A stretch of DNA of 64,000 nucleotides from Gordonia alkanivorans NBRC 16433 (GTDB lineage: Bacteria; Actinomycetota; Actinomycetes; Mycobacteriales; Mycobacteriaceae). The number at the start of each line of letters is the position of its first letter. Within the stretch, counting starts at the first letter, position 1. The translations under genes were made by a program, and so were the position numbers. Location: NCBI RefSeq assembly GCF_000225505.1, contig NZ_BACI01000033.1:1-64000 (forward strand), in the 5' to 3' direction. Below are positions 18,088 to 26,085 of the stretch, in pieces. The notes below the pieces were generated by a model. That model had not been told where the DNA came from. It saw only the letters and a program-made list of their open reading frames with translations, and searched no databases.

Positions 18088-19026
18088 CTACAGCGGCAGG
18101 AGGATGTTCTTCACCTGCGGATCGGTGGCCAGGAATTCCTGCACGGCGGGATCTTTGAACGCGGCGACGAGGTTCTTGATGTTGTCGGTGTTCTCCCACT
18201 CGGTGCCGATGGTCAGCTGTCCGGCGAACTCGTCGGGGGCCGGGGGAGCGTAGATCTGCTTCTCGATCGGGATGTTCGCGGCCAGGTAGTACTCGGTGTA
18301 ACCGACGGTGGCGTCGAGGTCGGCCAGCGACCGGGACTGTGCGGCGAAGTCGAGCAGCACGAACTGCAGGTTGCGCGGGTTGGTGGCGATGTCCTTCTGG
18401 GTCGCCTTCCACTTGTCGATGCCGGGCTTGAGGGTGATCAGGCCGGCGCGCTCCAGCAGCCAGAGCCCCTGGGCCTCGTTCGCGGGATCGGAGTAGAGCG
18501 AGACCTTTGCGTTCTGCGGGAGGTCCTGGGGGGTCTTGTACTTGTCCGACCAGATACCGAAGCCCCAACGAAAGACCGGGGTGGCGGCGACTTCCTTGAA
18601 GTCGGGATTGGCCGCGAGGACCTGCGACAACCACAGCTTGTGCTGGTAGATGGTGCCGGCAACCTCTCCGTCGCTGACCGCGCGGTTCAGGGTCGTCGAG
18701 TCGGCGAGGCCCCTGAACGCGACCTTGATGTCGTATTTCGGTGCGACCTTCTCGGCGATGAACTCGACGAGGGCCTGCTCGGCGGCGTTGCCCTCGGCGG
18801 TGACCACGGTCAGCGTCGCGCCGGGGGTCTCGTTGGGGGAGGCCTCATCCGATCCGAGGAAGCGCCACCCGAGCACACCGGCCAGTACGGCGACGACGAC
18901 CAGGGCGCCGGCGATCAGCGGCCAGCGCCGCCGCTGGGAGATCTCGATGTCGGAATTGCCTGCGGGAGACGGTGTTTCGGACGATGTGCCCGACACGCCG
19001 GTGGCGGAACCGGTGTCTTGAGACAT
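18088..19026 (-). CDS. MetQ/NlpA-family substrate-binding protein
   Basis: A 312-residue binding component of a methionine-type ABC importer. A Ser/Pro-rich N-terminus precedes a hydrophobic segment (about 36-57), then the NlpA domain with LTVVTAEGNAAEQALVEFIAE and NPRNLQFVLLD-AAQSRSLADLDATVGYTEYY. Unlike typical MetQ, no lipobox cysteine follows the hydrophobic stretch, so it is probably anchored by an uncleaved helix. It is the last gene of the operon, 72 bp after metI. Relatives bind D/L-methionine, but the flavin monooxygenase heading the operon suggests that another sulfur compound could be imported. Confidence 0.85.
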   Translation of the reverse strand: MSQDTGSATGVSGTSSETPSPAGNSDIEISQRRRWPLIAGALVVVAVLAGVLGWRFLGSDEASPNETPGATLTVVTAEGNAAEQALVEFIAEKVAPKYDIKVAFRGLADSTTLNRAVSDGEVAGTIYQHKLWLSQVLAANPDFKEVAATPVFRWGFGIWSDKYKTPQDLPQNAKVSLYSDPANEAQGLWLLERAGLITLKPGIDKWKATQKDIATNPRNLQFVLLDFAAQSRSLADLDATVGYTEYYLAANIPIEKQIYAPPAPDEFAGQLTIGTEWENTDNIKNLVAAFKDPAVQEFLATDPQVKNILLPL

Positions 19027-19098
19027 GGTTGGACCTTTCAAGTGTGTGGTGAGGGTGATGCGAGGGGTGTACGTGCGGTGACCCGGAAAGACCTGGGG

Positions 19099-19806
19099 TC
19101 AGTGGTTGACGCGCTTGGAGGTCGCCGGGTTGAGGCTGCGTGCGAGTGCGTCGCCGGCCAGCTGAATGAGCGCCACGGTGATCACCAGCACGATGATCGT
19201 GGCGACCATGACGCCCTGGTCGAAGCGCTGGTAGCCGTAGGTGACCGCCACGTAGCCGAGGCCGCCGGCGCCGATCGTGCCGGCGATGGTCGAGTACTCG
19301 ATCATCGCGATGGTGTTGATGGTCAGGCCGCCCACGATGCTCGGCAGTGCCTCGGGAACCTGTGCCTTCCAGATGATCTGGGCGTTCGAGCCGCCCGAGG
19401 CCCGGGCGACGTCGATGGTCGACGCAGGCACCGACCGCAGCGAGTTCTCCACGATGCGGGTGAAGAAGGCGATACCGGCGATCGACATCGGGACCACCGC
19501 CGCGGCGATGCCGATGTTGGTGCCGGTGACGAGGCGGGTGAACGGGATGATCGCCGTCATCAGGACCAGGAACGGCAACGATCGGCCGATGCTGATGATC
19601 CACGACAGCGGCGTGTGCAGCGCCCGGTTCTCGAAAAGTCCACCGGGAGCCAGATTGTGGACCAGCGCACCGAGCGGGACGCCGACGACGAGGACGACGA
19701 CCATCACGATGCTGACCATGAGGACTGTGTCGATGAACGCCGGCCACAGCAGATCGGGAATCTCGTCGAGCGGCACGGTGATGGCGGCCAGGTTGATCGT
19801 GCTCAT
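19099..19806 (-). CDS. metI: MetI-family ABC permease
   Basis: A 235-residue inner-membrane permease with five or six hydrophobic segments, of the MetI family. The cytoplasmic EAA-type loop (ARASGGSNAQIIWKAQVPEALPSIVGG) that contacts the ATPase is well conserved, as is the N-terminal DTVLMVSIVMVVVLVVGVPLG. The start overlaps the metN stop by 4 bp, consistent with translational coupling. Together with MetN and MetQ it forms a complete importer. Confidence 0.9.
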   Translation of the reverse strand: MSTINLAAITVPLDEIPDLLWPAFIDTVLMVSIVMVVVLVVGVPLGALVHNLAPGGLFENRALHTPLSWIISIGRSLPFLVLMTAIIPFTRLVTGTNIGIAAAVVPMSIAGIAFFTRIVENSLRSVPASTIDVARASGGSNAQIIWKAQVPEALPSIVGGLTINTIAMIEYSTIAGTIGAGGLGYVAVTYGYQRFDQGVMVATIIVLVITVALIQLAGDALARSLNPATSKRVNH

Positions 19807-20876
19807 GCTGCCACCCCCGCCTTCTTCTTCTCGAGCGCGTCGTTGTCGGCCTGGTTCTCGATACCGCCGACGGGATCGGTGTCCGGTGCGGGTGCCTCCC
19901 CGACGCGCGCGGCGAGTCCGAGCTCGCTCGCCGCACCGACGAATGCGGACGCATGGCCGGTCGGGACGGAGACGGTGAGATCGCCGAAGGCGGTGCCGTC
20001 GATGGTCTGGACGTTGGCTCCGAGGACCGAGATCGGGATGCCCAGGCTTCCGCCGATACGGGTGAGCCAGTCGGCCGGCACGGTCGTCGAGTTGTAGACG
20101 ACGTTGACCGCGGTCTGGTCGCCGGACGCGGACGCACTGGGGCCACGGGGCCGAAGTGCACGTCCGAGAACGGAATCCGGGTCCAGCACGAGCTCTTCGA
20201 GGCGTCCGTGTTCGACGATCCGGCCGTGGTCGAGTCGGCCGACGGTGTCGGCGACCCGCACGATGGTGTCCATCTCATGCGTGATGAAGACGACCGCGAG
20301 GCCCAACTCGTCCCGAACCTCGGTCAGCAGCCGGAGGAAGGTGTCGGTGGCGGCCGGGTCGAGTCCGGAGGTGGCCTCGTCCGACAGCAGCACCGACGGC
20401 TTCAGCGCCAGAGCACGTGCGATGCCCACACGCTGACGCTGCCCGCCCGAGAGCTGATGGGGGTACAGGTCGGCCTTGTCGGCCAGGCCGACCAGGTCGA
20501 GCAGGTCGGCGACCCGTGACTTCGTGGATGCCTTCGTCGCACCCAGGTATTCCAGCGGCAGGGCGACGTTCTGGGCGGCGGTCCGCCGCGAGAGGAGGCT
20601 CGCGGACTGGAAGACCGTGCCGATCCGACGCCGCGCTTCGCGCAGTCCGGAGGTGCCGAGGGCGGTGAGGTCCTCACCGTTGACGACGACCTTGCCCGAC
20701 GTGGGGCGCTCCAGGAGGTTGAGGCAGCGCGCGAGCGTGCTCTTGCCCGCGCCGGACGGGCCGACGACGGCGAAGATCTCGCCGGAGTCGACGGTGAACT
20801 CCACTTCGTCGAGAACAGTGGCCGGGTTCGGCGAACCGACCCCGAAAACCTTGGTGAGCCCAACGACTTCGATCAT
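19803..20876 (-). CDS. metN: MetN-family ABC transporter ATPase
   Basis: A 357-residue ATPase with Walker A GPSGAGKST (39-47), ABC signature LSGGQRQRVGIARALA, Walker B VLLSDEATSGLD and a downstream His switch (FITHE). The C-terminal quarter is a NIL domain, the methionine-sensing regulatory domain of MetN. ATG at 20876 (MIEVVGLTKVFG) is chosen since the upstream start at 20927 would overlap the preceding gene. It lies 13 bp after that gene's stop. Confidence 0.9.
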   Translation of the reverse strand: MIEVVGLTKVFGVGSPNPATVLDEVEFTVDSGEIFAVVGPSGAGKSTLARCLNLLERPTSGKVVVNGEDLTALGTSGLREARRRIGTVFQSASLLSRRTAAQNVALPLEYLGATKASTKSRVADLLDLVGLADKADLYPHQLSGGQRQRVGIARALALKPSVLLSDEATSGLDPAATDTFLRLLTEVRDELGLAVVFITHEMDTIVRVADTVGRLDHGRIVEHGRLEELVLDPDSVLGRALRPRGPSASASGDQTAVNVVYNSTTVPADWLTRIGGSLGIPISVLGANVQTIDGTAFGDLTVSVPTGHASAFVGAASELGLAARVGEAPAPDTDPVGGIENQADNDALEKKKAGVAA

Positions 20877-20889
20877 CGTGCGGCCCCGA

Positions 20890-22371
20890 TCACTTCGTTC
20901 CGGCGGCGGCGAGGCGGTTGCGCTCACGGATCGAGTCGTCGACCGTCGAGTTCACGCCGCCGACCCGGTAGGTCGAACCGCGGTGGTTCTCGGGCAGGTG
21001 GTCGCCACGGCCGAAAAGCTTGTGGCGCAACGTGCCCGGGACGTACCCGCGGTCGTAGACGCCGCGGCGCTCGAGGGCGGGGATCACGTGGGTGACGATG
21101 TCCTCGAAGGAACCCGGGGTGACGGCGTAGGCGACGTTGAAGCCGTCGACGTCGGTCTCGGCCACCCAGTCCTGCAGCTGCTCGGCGACCTCGTCGCCCG
21201 AGCCGATCAGGACGGGGCCCATACCGCCGATGCCGCCCCAGGCCGCGATGTCGCGGACGCGCCACTCCTCGCCGCTCTCCGAGGCCTGTTGGAACGCGGC
21301 GACCGCCGACTGGATGGCGTTGCTCTCCACGTTGCCGATCGGCTCGTCGATGTTGTAGCTCGCGAGGTCGATGCCCATCCAACCGGACATGAACACCAGC
21401 GCGCCCTCTTCGCTCGCATAGGACTGGTACTCGGCGGCTTTCGCGCGCGCGGCCTCGGGCGTCGAGTCGGTGATGATGGTGAGCAGTGTGTAGATCTTGG
21501 CGTCGTAGGGGTCTCGCCCGGCGAGGACGAGTTCCTCGCGGATCTTGCTCACGACGTCGCGCAGGATGGCCTTGGTGGGAGCGGCGACGAAGATGGCCTC
21601 GGCGTTATCCGCCGCGAACCGGCGTCCGCGCGGCGACGCGCCGGCCTGGTAGATGACCGGGGAGCCCTGCGGCGACGGTTCGGACAGATGGATGCCCGGG
21701 ACCTTGAAGTGCTTGCCCTCGTGTCCGATGTGGTGCACCTTGGCCGGGTCGGCGAAGATGCCCGCCTCACGGTCGCGACGCACGGCGTCGCGTTCCCACG
21801 AACCCTCCCAGAGCTTGTAGAGCACGGTCAGGTACTCGTCGGCGTGGTCGTAGCGGTCGTCGTGTGCGAGCTGGTCGTCGTCGCCCATGTTGCGTGCACC
21901 CGACGGCAGGTAACCGGTCACGACGTTCCACCCGACGCGACCACGGGTCAGGTGGTCGAGCGTCGACATGCGGCGCGCGAACGGGTAGGGGTGCTCGAAA
22001 CCGGTTGCGGTGGTGACGCCGAAGCCGAGGTTCTTGGTCGCGTGTGCCATCGCCGAGACCAGCAGCAGCGGGTCGTTGACGGGGATCTGGGCGCCCTGTC
22101 GGATCGCAGCCTCGTCGGTGCCGGACAGGACGTCGTAAGTCCCGAGGACGTCGGCGATGAACAGGCCGTCGAAGCCCCCGGTCTCCAACAGGCGGGCGAG
22201 ATCGACCCAGTAGTCGATGGTGTTGTAGTTCCACGACCGGTCGCTCGGATGGCGCCACAGGCCGGGGGACTGGTGCGCAACGCAATTCATGTCGAACGCG
22301 TTGAAGCGGACCTTGCGGGTGGAGCGCGTGCCGTTGTCGGGGGTCACGGCAGGCTGGTTCTGTTCAGACAC
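20890..22371 (-). CDS. DmoA/NtaA-family FMN-dependent monooxygenase
   Basis: A 493-residue flavin monooxygenase of the NtaA/SnaA/DszA/DmoA group. The N-terminal FNAFDMNCVAHQSPGLWRHP, the ARRMSTLDHLTRGRVGWNVV core and the DQLAHDDRYDHADEYL segment closely resemble dimethylsulfide monooxygenase DmoA and, less closely, DszA. It therefore probably oxidises a small organosulfur compound, with FMNH2 supplied by a separate reductase. It heads the operon with metN-metI-metQ homologues, suggesting import and desulfurisation of the same compound. GTG start at 22371, divergent from the gene at 22440. Confidence 0.85.
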   Translation of the reverse strand: MSEQNQPAVTPDNGTRSTRKVRFNAFDMNCVAHQSPGLWRHPSDRSWNYNTIDYWVDLARLLETGGFDGLFIADVLGTYDVLSGTDEAAIRQGAQIPVNDPLLLVSAMAHATKNLGFGVTTATGFEHPYPFARRMSTLDHLTRGRVGWNVVTGYLPSGARNMGDDDQLAHDDRYDHADEYLTVLYKLWEGSWERDAVRRDREAGIFADPAKVHHIGHEGKHFKVPGIHLSEPSPQGSPVIYQAGASPRGRRFAADNAEAIFVAAPTKAILRDVVSKIREELVLAGRDPYDAKIYTLLTIITDSTPEAARAKAAEYQSYASEEGALVFMSGWMGIDLASYNIDEPIGNVESNAIQSAVAAFQQASESGEEWRVRDIAAWGGIGGMGPVLIGSGDEVAEQLQDWVAETDVDGFNVAYAVTPGSFEDIVTHVIPALERRGVYDRGYVPGTLRHKLFGRGDHLPENHRGSTYRVGGVNSTVDDSIRERNRLAAAGTK

Positions 22372-22439
22372 CGGAAGAATGATGCTGACGGATGTGCGGA
22401 CCCGCCATCTTTGCGCGCACGGCGAACTAAAATTGCCGC

Positions 22440-22943
22440 ATGCGTGCCACAGATGTGCTAATCGACGGTCTCGGTCGCGTCTCCGAGAATGTTCACGCAG
22501 TGCTCAGCGGCCTGGAACCCGAGGTCTTGAACCGGGCCCCGGCGCCGGGCGCCAACACGATCGCCTGGTTGGTCTGGCATCTGACACGCGTTCAGGATGC
22601 GCAGGTCGCCGACGTCGCCGGCGCCGACGAGGTGTGGGTGAGCGCCGGCTGGGCCGAGCGATTCGATCTGCCGTTCTCGCCGGCCGACACCGGCTATGGT
22701 CATTCGACCGATGAGGTGGCCCGGGTCGTCGTCGACGATGCGGGCCTGCTCCGCGACTATTACGACGCCACGCACGCTGTCAGCGTGGACTACATTGCGG
22801 CGCTGACCGATTCGGATCTGGACCGGATCGTCGACACCAACTGGGATCCGCCGGTGACGCTCGGCGTCCGGTTGGTCAGCGTCGTCGACGACGACGCGCA
22901 ACACGTCGGACAGGCCGCATATCTGCGAGGCCTGTTCTCCTGA
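22440..22943 (+). CDS. DinB/DUF664-type protein
   Basis: A 167-residue four-helix-bundle protein of the DinB/DUF664 superfamily. The metal-binding histidines are visible in VWHLTR near residue 45 and in DDAQHVGQAAYLRG near the C-terminus. Several relatives in mycothiol-producing actinobacteria are thiol-S-transferases or maleylpyruvate isomerases using mycothiol; whether this one does is not shown. It is a single gene divergent from the DmoA-like gene. Confidence 0.82.
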   Translation: MRATDVLIDGLGRVSENVHAVLSGLEPEVLNRAPAPGANTIAWLVWHLTRVQDAQVADVAGADEVWVSAGWAERFDLPFSPADTGYGHSTDEVARVVVDDAGLLRDYYDATHAVSVDYIAALTDSDLDRIVDTNWDPPVTLGVRLVSVVDDDAQHVGQAAYLRGLFS

Positions 22944-22955
22944 ACGACTTCGGCG

Positions 22956-23939
22956 TCAGTCGCGAAGGGTCTGTGACGGCAGTCTTCCGTAGCGTCCGCG
23001 GTACATCTGGGAGAAGCGGCCGAGGTTGCCGAAACCCCACGAGTGGGCGATCTCCGCGACGGTGACGGTGGACGGGTTCTCCCGGAGAAGCTGGTGGTGG
23101 GCGCGTTCGAGACGCGTCTGCCGTAGATACTCCGTCGGGCTCATCTGCAGATGCTGCCGGAATCCCTGCTGCAGTGCTCGGACGCCGACCCCTGCGGCGA
23201 CGGCGAGCCGTGTGACGGTGAGGTCCTCGTCCGGCGAGCGTTCGATCAGTTCGACGGCCTTGCGGATCTGGCGCGGCACAGCCGGCCGGTCGTCGCCGGG
23301 GATGGCCAGTAACGGATGGGTTGCCACGAGTGTGGTCGCGATCATTCGCGACATCTGTTCGCTCAGTAGTGGTGAACGGCTCAGTTCGCCGGCCATCCGG
23401 GCATCCCGTTCAGCGAGTGCGACGACGGACTGCCAGCTGCGCGCCGAGGCCGTTGTCGCGGGGTCGCCGAGTCCGAATCGCACCGGGCGAGTGGTGCCGG
23501 CGCCCGCGAGTTGGGCGGCCTCGACGACGGAGGTGAGAGGTAGTCGGAGAGTTCGGAGTTGGCAGTTCTGCCGCCAGGTGAGTTCGAACGCGCGATAGGA
23601 GTCGATGGCGACGGATTCGCCCGGCCCGAGGGTGCGCGATTCGGCGCCCGATCGGATCGTGAGCCGGCCCCGCATCGGTGTGGACACGAGCACCCAGGCC
23701 CCCAGCGGGTCCGGGTCGATGCGTACGTCCGTGCCGTAACGGAGAGTGTGGATGGCGACGTCGGATACCGTGACCTCGGTTTGGATGGCTCGAAAATCCC
23801 GTGAGGAGCCTTCGACGTGAACACGGTGAGGGCAGTAGCTGCTGCCGAGGAGTTCGGCGGCCTCAACCGGGTCTGCGGTGTCCACCAGGACCGGTGGCGG
23901 CGGCGTGCGCATCGCCAGTTCTGCTCGCTTTCCGGACAT
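22956..23939 (-). CDS. AraC-family transcriptional regulator
   Basis: A 327-residue regulator. The N-terminal two thirds form an AraC-binding-like domain; the C-terminal 100 residues carry two HTH motifs (LTVTRLAVAAGVGVRALQQGFRQH and VTVAEIAHSWGFGNLGRFSQMYR). It is divergent from the broken alpha/beta-hydrolase gene at 23993 and may have controlled it. The effector is unknown. Confidence 0.87.
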   Translation of the reverse strand: MSGKRAELAMRTPPPPVLVDTADPVEAAELLGSSYCPHRVHVEGSSRDFRAIQTEVTVSDVAIHTLRYGTDVRIDPDPLGAWVLVSTPMRGRLTIRSGAESRTLGPGESVAIDSYRAFELTWRQNCQLRTLRLPLTSVVEAAQLAGAGTTRPVRFGLGDPATTASARSWQSVVALAERDARMAGELSRSPLLSEQMSRMIATTLVATHPLLAIPGDDRPAVPRQIRKAVELIERSPDEDLTVTRLAVAAGVGVRALQQGFRQHLQMSPTEYLRQTRLERAHHQLLRENPSTVTVAEIAHSWGFGNLGRFSQMYRGRYGRLPSQTLRD

Positions 23940-23992
23940 CTCATGCGTTGTGCGGGTAGAGCGTCACTATATGCCGTCCATACGTTGTCCGT

Positions 23993-24494
23993 ATGACTAC
24001 GTTTGTTCTCATCCACGGTTCCTGGCACGACGGTCCGCTGTGGGAGCCGGTGATCACCGAACTCGAGGCTCTCGGCCACACCGCATACGGTCCCACCGTT
24101 GCGGGTCACGGGAGGGGGGTCGACAAGAACGTGACCCACGATGACTGTGTGAAATCGATCGTCGATTATGTGGAGAGCATTGTGGCGGGAGGCCTTCATC
24201 CAGGACGCCGATCTGGAGACCGCGACGCGGACCTACGAGCTGTTGTCGCCGGAACCGCTGCAGCCGATGGCCGACGAACTCGACCTCACGCGGTTCTACC
24301 AGAGTGAGATCCCGAAGAGTTACATCAACGCGACGGAGGACATCGCGCTGCCGCCGGGTGAGTGGGGCTGGCACCCGCGGATGTCGTCGCGGCTGGGTAT
24401 GTACCGGCTCGTGCAGCTGCCGGGTTCGCATGAGGTGATGTTCACCAATCCGAAGCTGCTGGCAGCGAAGATCGTGGAAGCGGGCCGACCCTAG
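23993..24494 (+). pseudogene. Alpha/beta-hydrolase remnant with internal deletion and frameshift
   Basis: The first 62 codons read MTTFVLIHGSWHDGPLWEP...DYVES, a normal start of a small esterase (salicylate-esterase-like). Near 24178 the reading frame changes, and the remainder resumes in another frame as WREAFIQDADLETATRTYELL to the TAG at 24494, including the end with LVQLPGSHEVMF that holds the catalytic histidine. The family is about 230-240 residues long; about 70 residues are missing, including the region of the nucleophile serine (GHSxGG). The gene is thus non-functional through a deletion and not a simple point frameshift. Confidence 0.85.
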
Positions 24495-24515
24495 GGCTCC
24501 AGGCCGGTCGCCTCA

Positions 24516-24535
24516 TTCGCACCCGTGGGTGCGAA
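24516..24535. terminator. Short bidirectional hairpin
   Basis: TTCGCACCC (24516-24524) and GGGTGCGAA (24527-24535) around GT, between the convergent stops at 24494 and 24539. Confidence 0.6.
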
Positions 24536-24538
24536 GGA

Positions 24539-24955
24539 TCAGGACCTGCAACCCTTGAAGGTCTGGAAATCGCCGGCAAACGCGGGGCCGCCCTTGCAGG
24601 TCGGGGCGTTCTTGCCGTCGACGACGACCTCGGCGCCCGGTCCGGCGATGCCGATGGCCAGGCCGCCGCGCACACCGGTCATGGTCACGGTCGCACCGGG
24701 GCCGAGTGCGATGGCCGCGGGGCCGGCGAAGTTGTCCGCAGTCGAGGTGGCCTTGCCGCCGTTGTCGGTGATGGCGAGCGCGAGACCGTTGGGGCCCGAC
24801 TCGGCGCTGCAGGAGGTCGTGGAGGAGCTCTGACCGGGCAGGGCCGGACACACCGACGGTGCTGCACCGGCCGACGGGGCGGCGGCGAGCGATACCGCGG
24901 TGGCACCTGCCGCCGCGACGACAAAACCGAGGGCTGTACGCGCAACTGTCTTCAT
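24539..24955 (-). CDS. Small secreted Gly/Ala-rich protein
   Basis: A 138-residue exported protein. The N-terminus is a typical signal peptide (KTVARTALGFVVAAAGATAVSLAA, cleavage near AGA-AP). The mature part has four cysteines, two near its start and two near its end (PTCKGG and KGCRS), enclosing a Gly/Ala/Thr-rich repeat-like region suggestive of a small beta-helix. It resembles uncharacterised secreted proteins of Corynebacteriales (possibly DUF6764). Function unknown. ATG at 24955 chosen because the signal peptide begins there. Confidence 0.72.
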   Translation of the reverse strand: MKTVARTALGFVVAAAGATAVSLAAAPSAGAAPSVCPALPGQSSSTTSCSAESGPNGLALAITDNGGKATSTADNFAGPAAIALGPGATVTMTGVRGGLAIGIAGPGAEVVVDGKNAPTCKGGPAFAGDFQTFKGCRS

Positions 24956-25098
24956 TTTCGGACTCCTTTGTCGAGTACTCGGCCAGTACCGGGTTGGGGT
25001 GTCGTGCATATGCGATTCGGATTCGCCGCGGGGCCGGATGGGCGGCCGGGGAAATCGTCCCGCACGAGGTGGATGCCCATTGCGCGTAAGTTGAAACT

Positions 25099-26028
25099 GT
25101 GCAATTGCGAATTTTCACCGAACCCCAGCAAGGTGCGACCTACGATCAGCTGCTCGCCGTGGCGAAGGCGACCGAGGATCTCGGCTACGACGCCTTCTTC
25201 CGTTCCGACCACTACAGCGGCATGGGTGGCGACGGGTTGCCGGGCCCGTCCGACGCGTGGATCACGCTGGCGGGTCTCGCGCGTGAGACCTCGCGCATCC
25301 GCCTGGGCACGCTGGTCTCGTCGGCCACCTTCCGTCTCCCGGGCCCGTTCGCGATCGCGGTCGCCAACGTCGACCAGATGAGTGGCGGCCGAATCGAACT
25401 GGGGCTCGGGGCCGGCTGGTACGAGCCCGAGCACAAGGCCTACGGGATCCCGTTCCCGTCGATCAAGGAACGGTTCGATCGTCTCGAGGAGAGCTTCGAG
25501 ATCATCACCGGCCTGTGGGGCACGCCTGAGGGCAGTCAGTTCGATTACCGCGGTGAGCATTTCCAGATCAGCAACTCCCCGGCACTCCCGAAGCCGGTGC
25601 AGAACCCGCGTCCGCCGATCATCGTCGGTGGCAGCGGAAAGAAGCGCACGCCGGCGTTGGCGGCGCGGTTCGCCGATGAGTTCAACGTGGTGTTCCAGCC
25701 CGTCGACGTCGCTCGCGAGTTGATCGGCAACGTGCGCGCGGCCTGTGCCACGGCAGGGCGTCGTCCCGAGACGATGACGTACTCGGGAGCTCTCGTCTTG
25801 TGTTGCGGCAGTACCGAAGCCGAGTTCCGGCGTCGCGCCGAGGCGATCGGCCGGGAACCGGACGAACTGCGCGAGAACGGCGCCGCGGGCACGCCGGACG
25901 AGGTCGCGGCCAAGATCGAGAGCTACCGCGAACTCGGTATCACCCGGATGTATCTCCAGACACTGGATCTCGACGACCTCGACCACCTCGACCTGGTGGC
26001 GTCGAAGGTGGCACCGCAGCTCGCCTGA
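25099..26028 (+). CDS. Luciferase-like, probably F420-dependent oxidoreductase
   Basis: A 309-residue TIM-barrel oxidoreductase of the LLM class. MQLRIFTEPQQGATYDQLLAVAKATEDLGYDAFFRSDHY, GRIELGLGAGWYEPEH and PPIIVGGSGKKRT are characteristic of F420-dependent members in mycobacteria and relatives, which reduce or oxidise small molecules with cofactor F420 instead of FMN. The substrate cannot be inferred. GTG start. Single gene, divergent from the secreted-protein gene. Confidence 0.82.
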   Translation: MQLRIFTEPQQGATYDQLLAVAKATEDLGYDAFFRSDHYSGMGGDGLPGPSDAWITLAGLARETSRIRLGTLVSSATFRLPGPFAIAVANVDQMSGGRIELGLGAGWYEPEHKAYGIPFPSIKERFDRLEESFEIITGLWGTPEGSQFDYRGEHFQISNSPALPKPVQNPRPPIIVGGSGKKRTPALAARFADEFNVVFQPVDVARELIGNVRAACATAGRRPETMTYSGALVLCCGSTEAEFRRRAEAIGREPDELRENGAAGTPDEVAAKIESYRELGITRMYLQTLDLDDLDHLDLVASKVAPQLA

Positions 26029-26085
26029 CAAGGTGGAACGGTCCCGCGCCAAGACCGTGATGGCAGCTTCACGCGGAGGCCGGGC

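Noticed and set aside
18640-20097. 485-codon plus-strand frame across the methionine transporter genes
   Set aside because: Covers three minus-strand ABC genes with complete motifs; no family resemblance of its own.
20476-22461. Plus-strand open frame of 661 codons opposite the DmoA-like gene
   Set aside because: It is the shadow of the minus-strand monooxygenase and metN genes; composition is D/V/R/G-biased with no domain character, while the minus strand encodes recognisable families.
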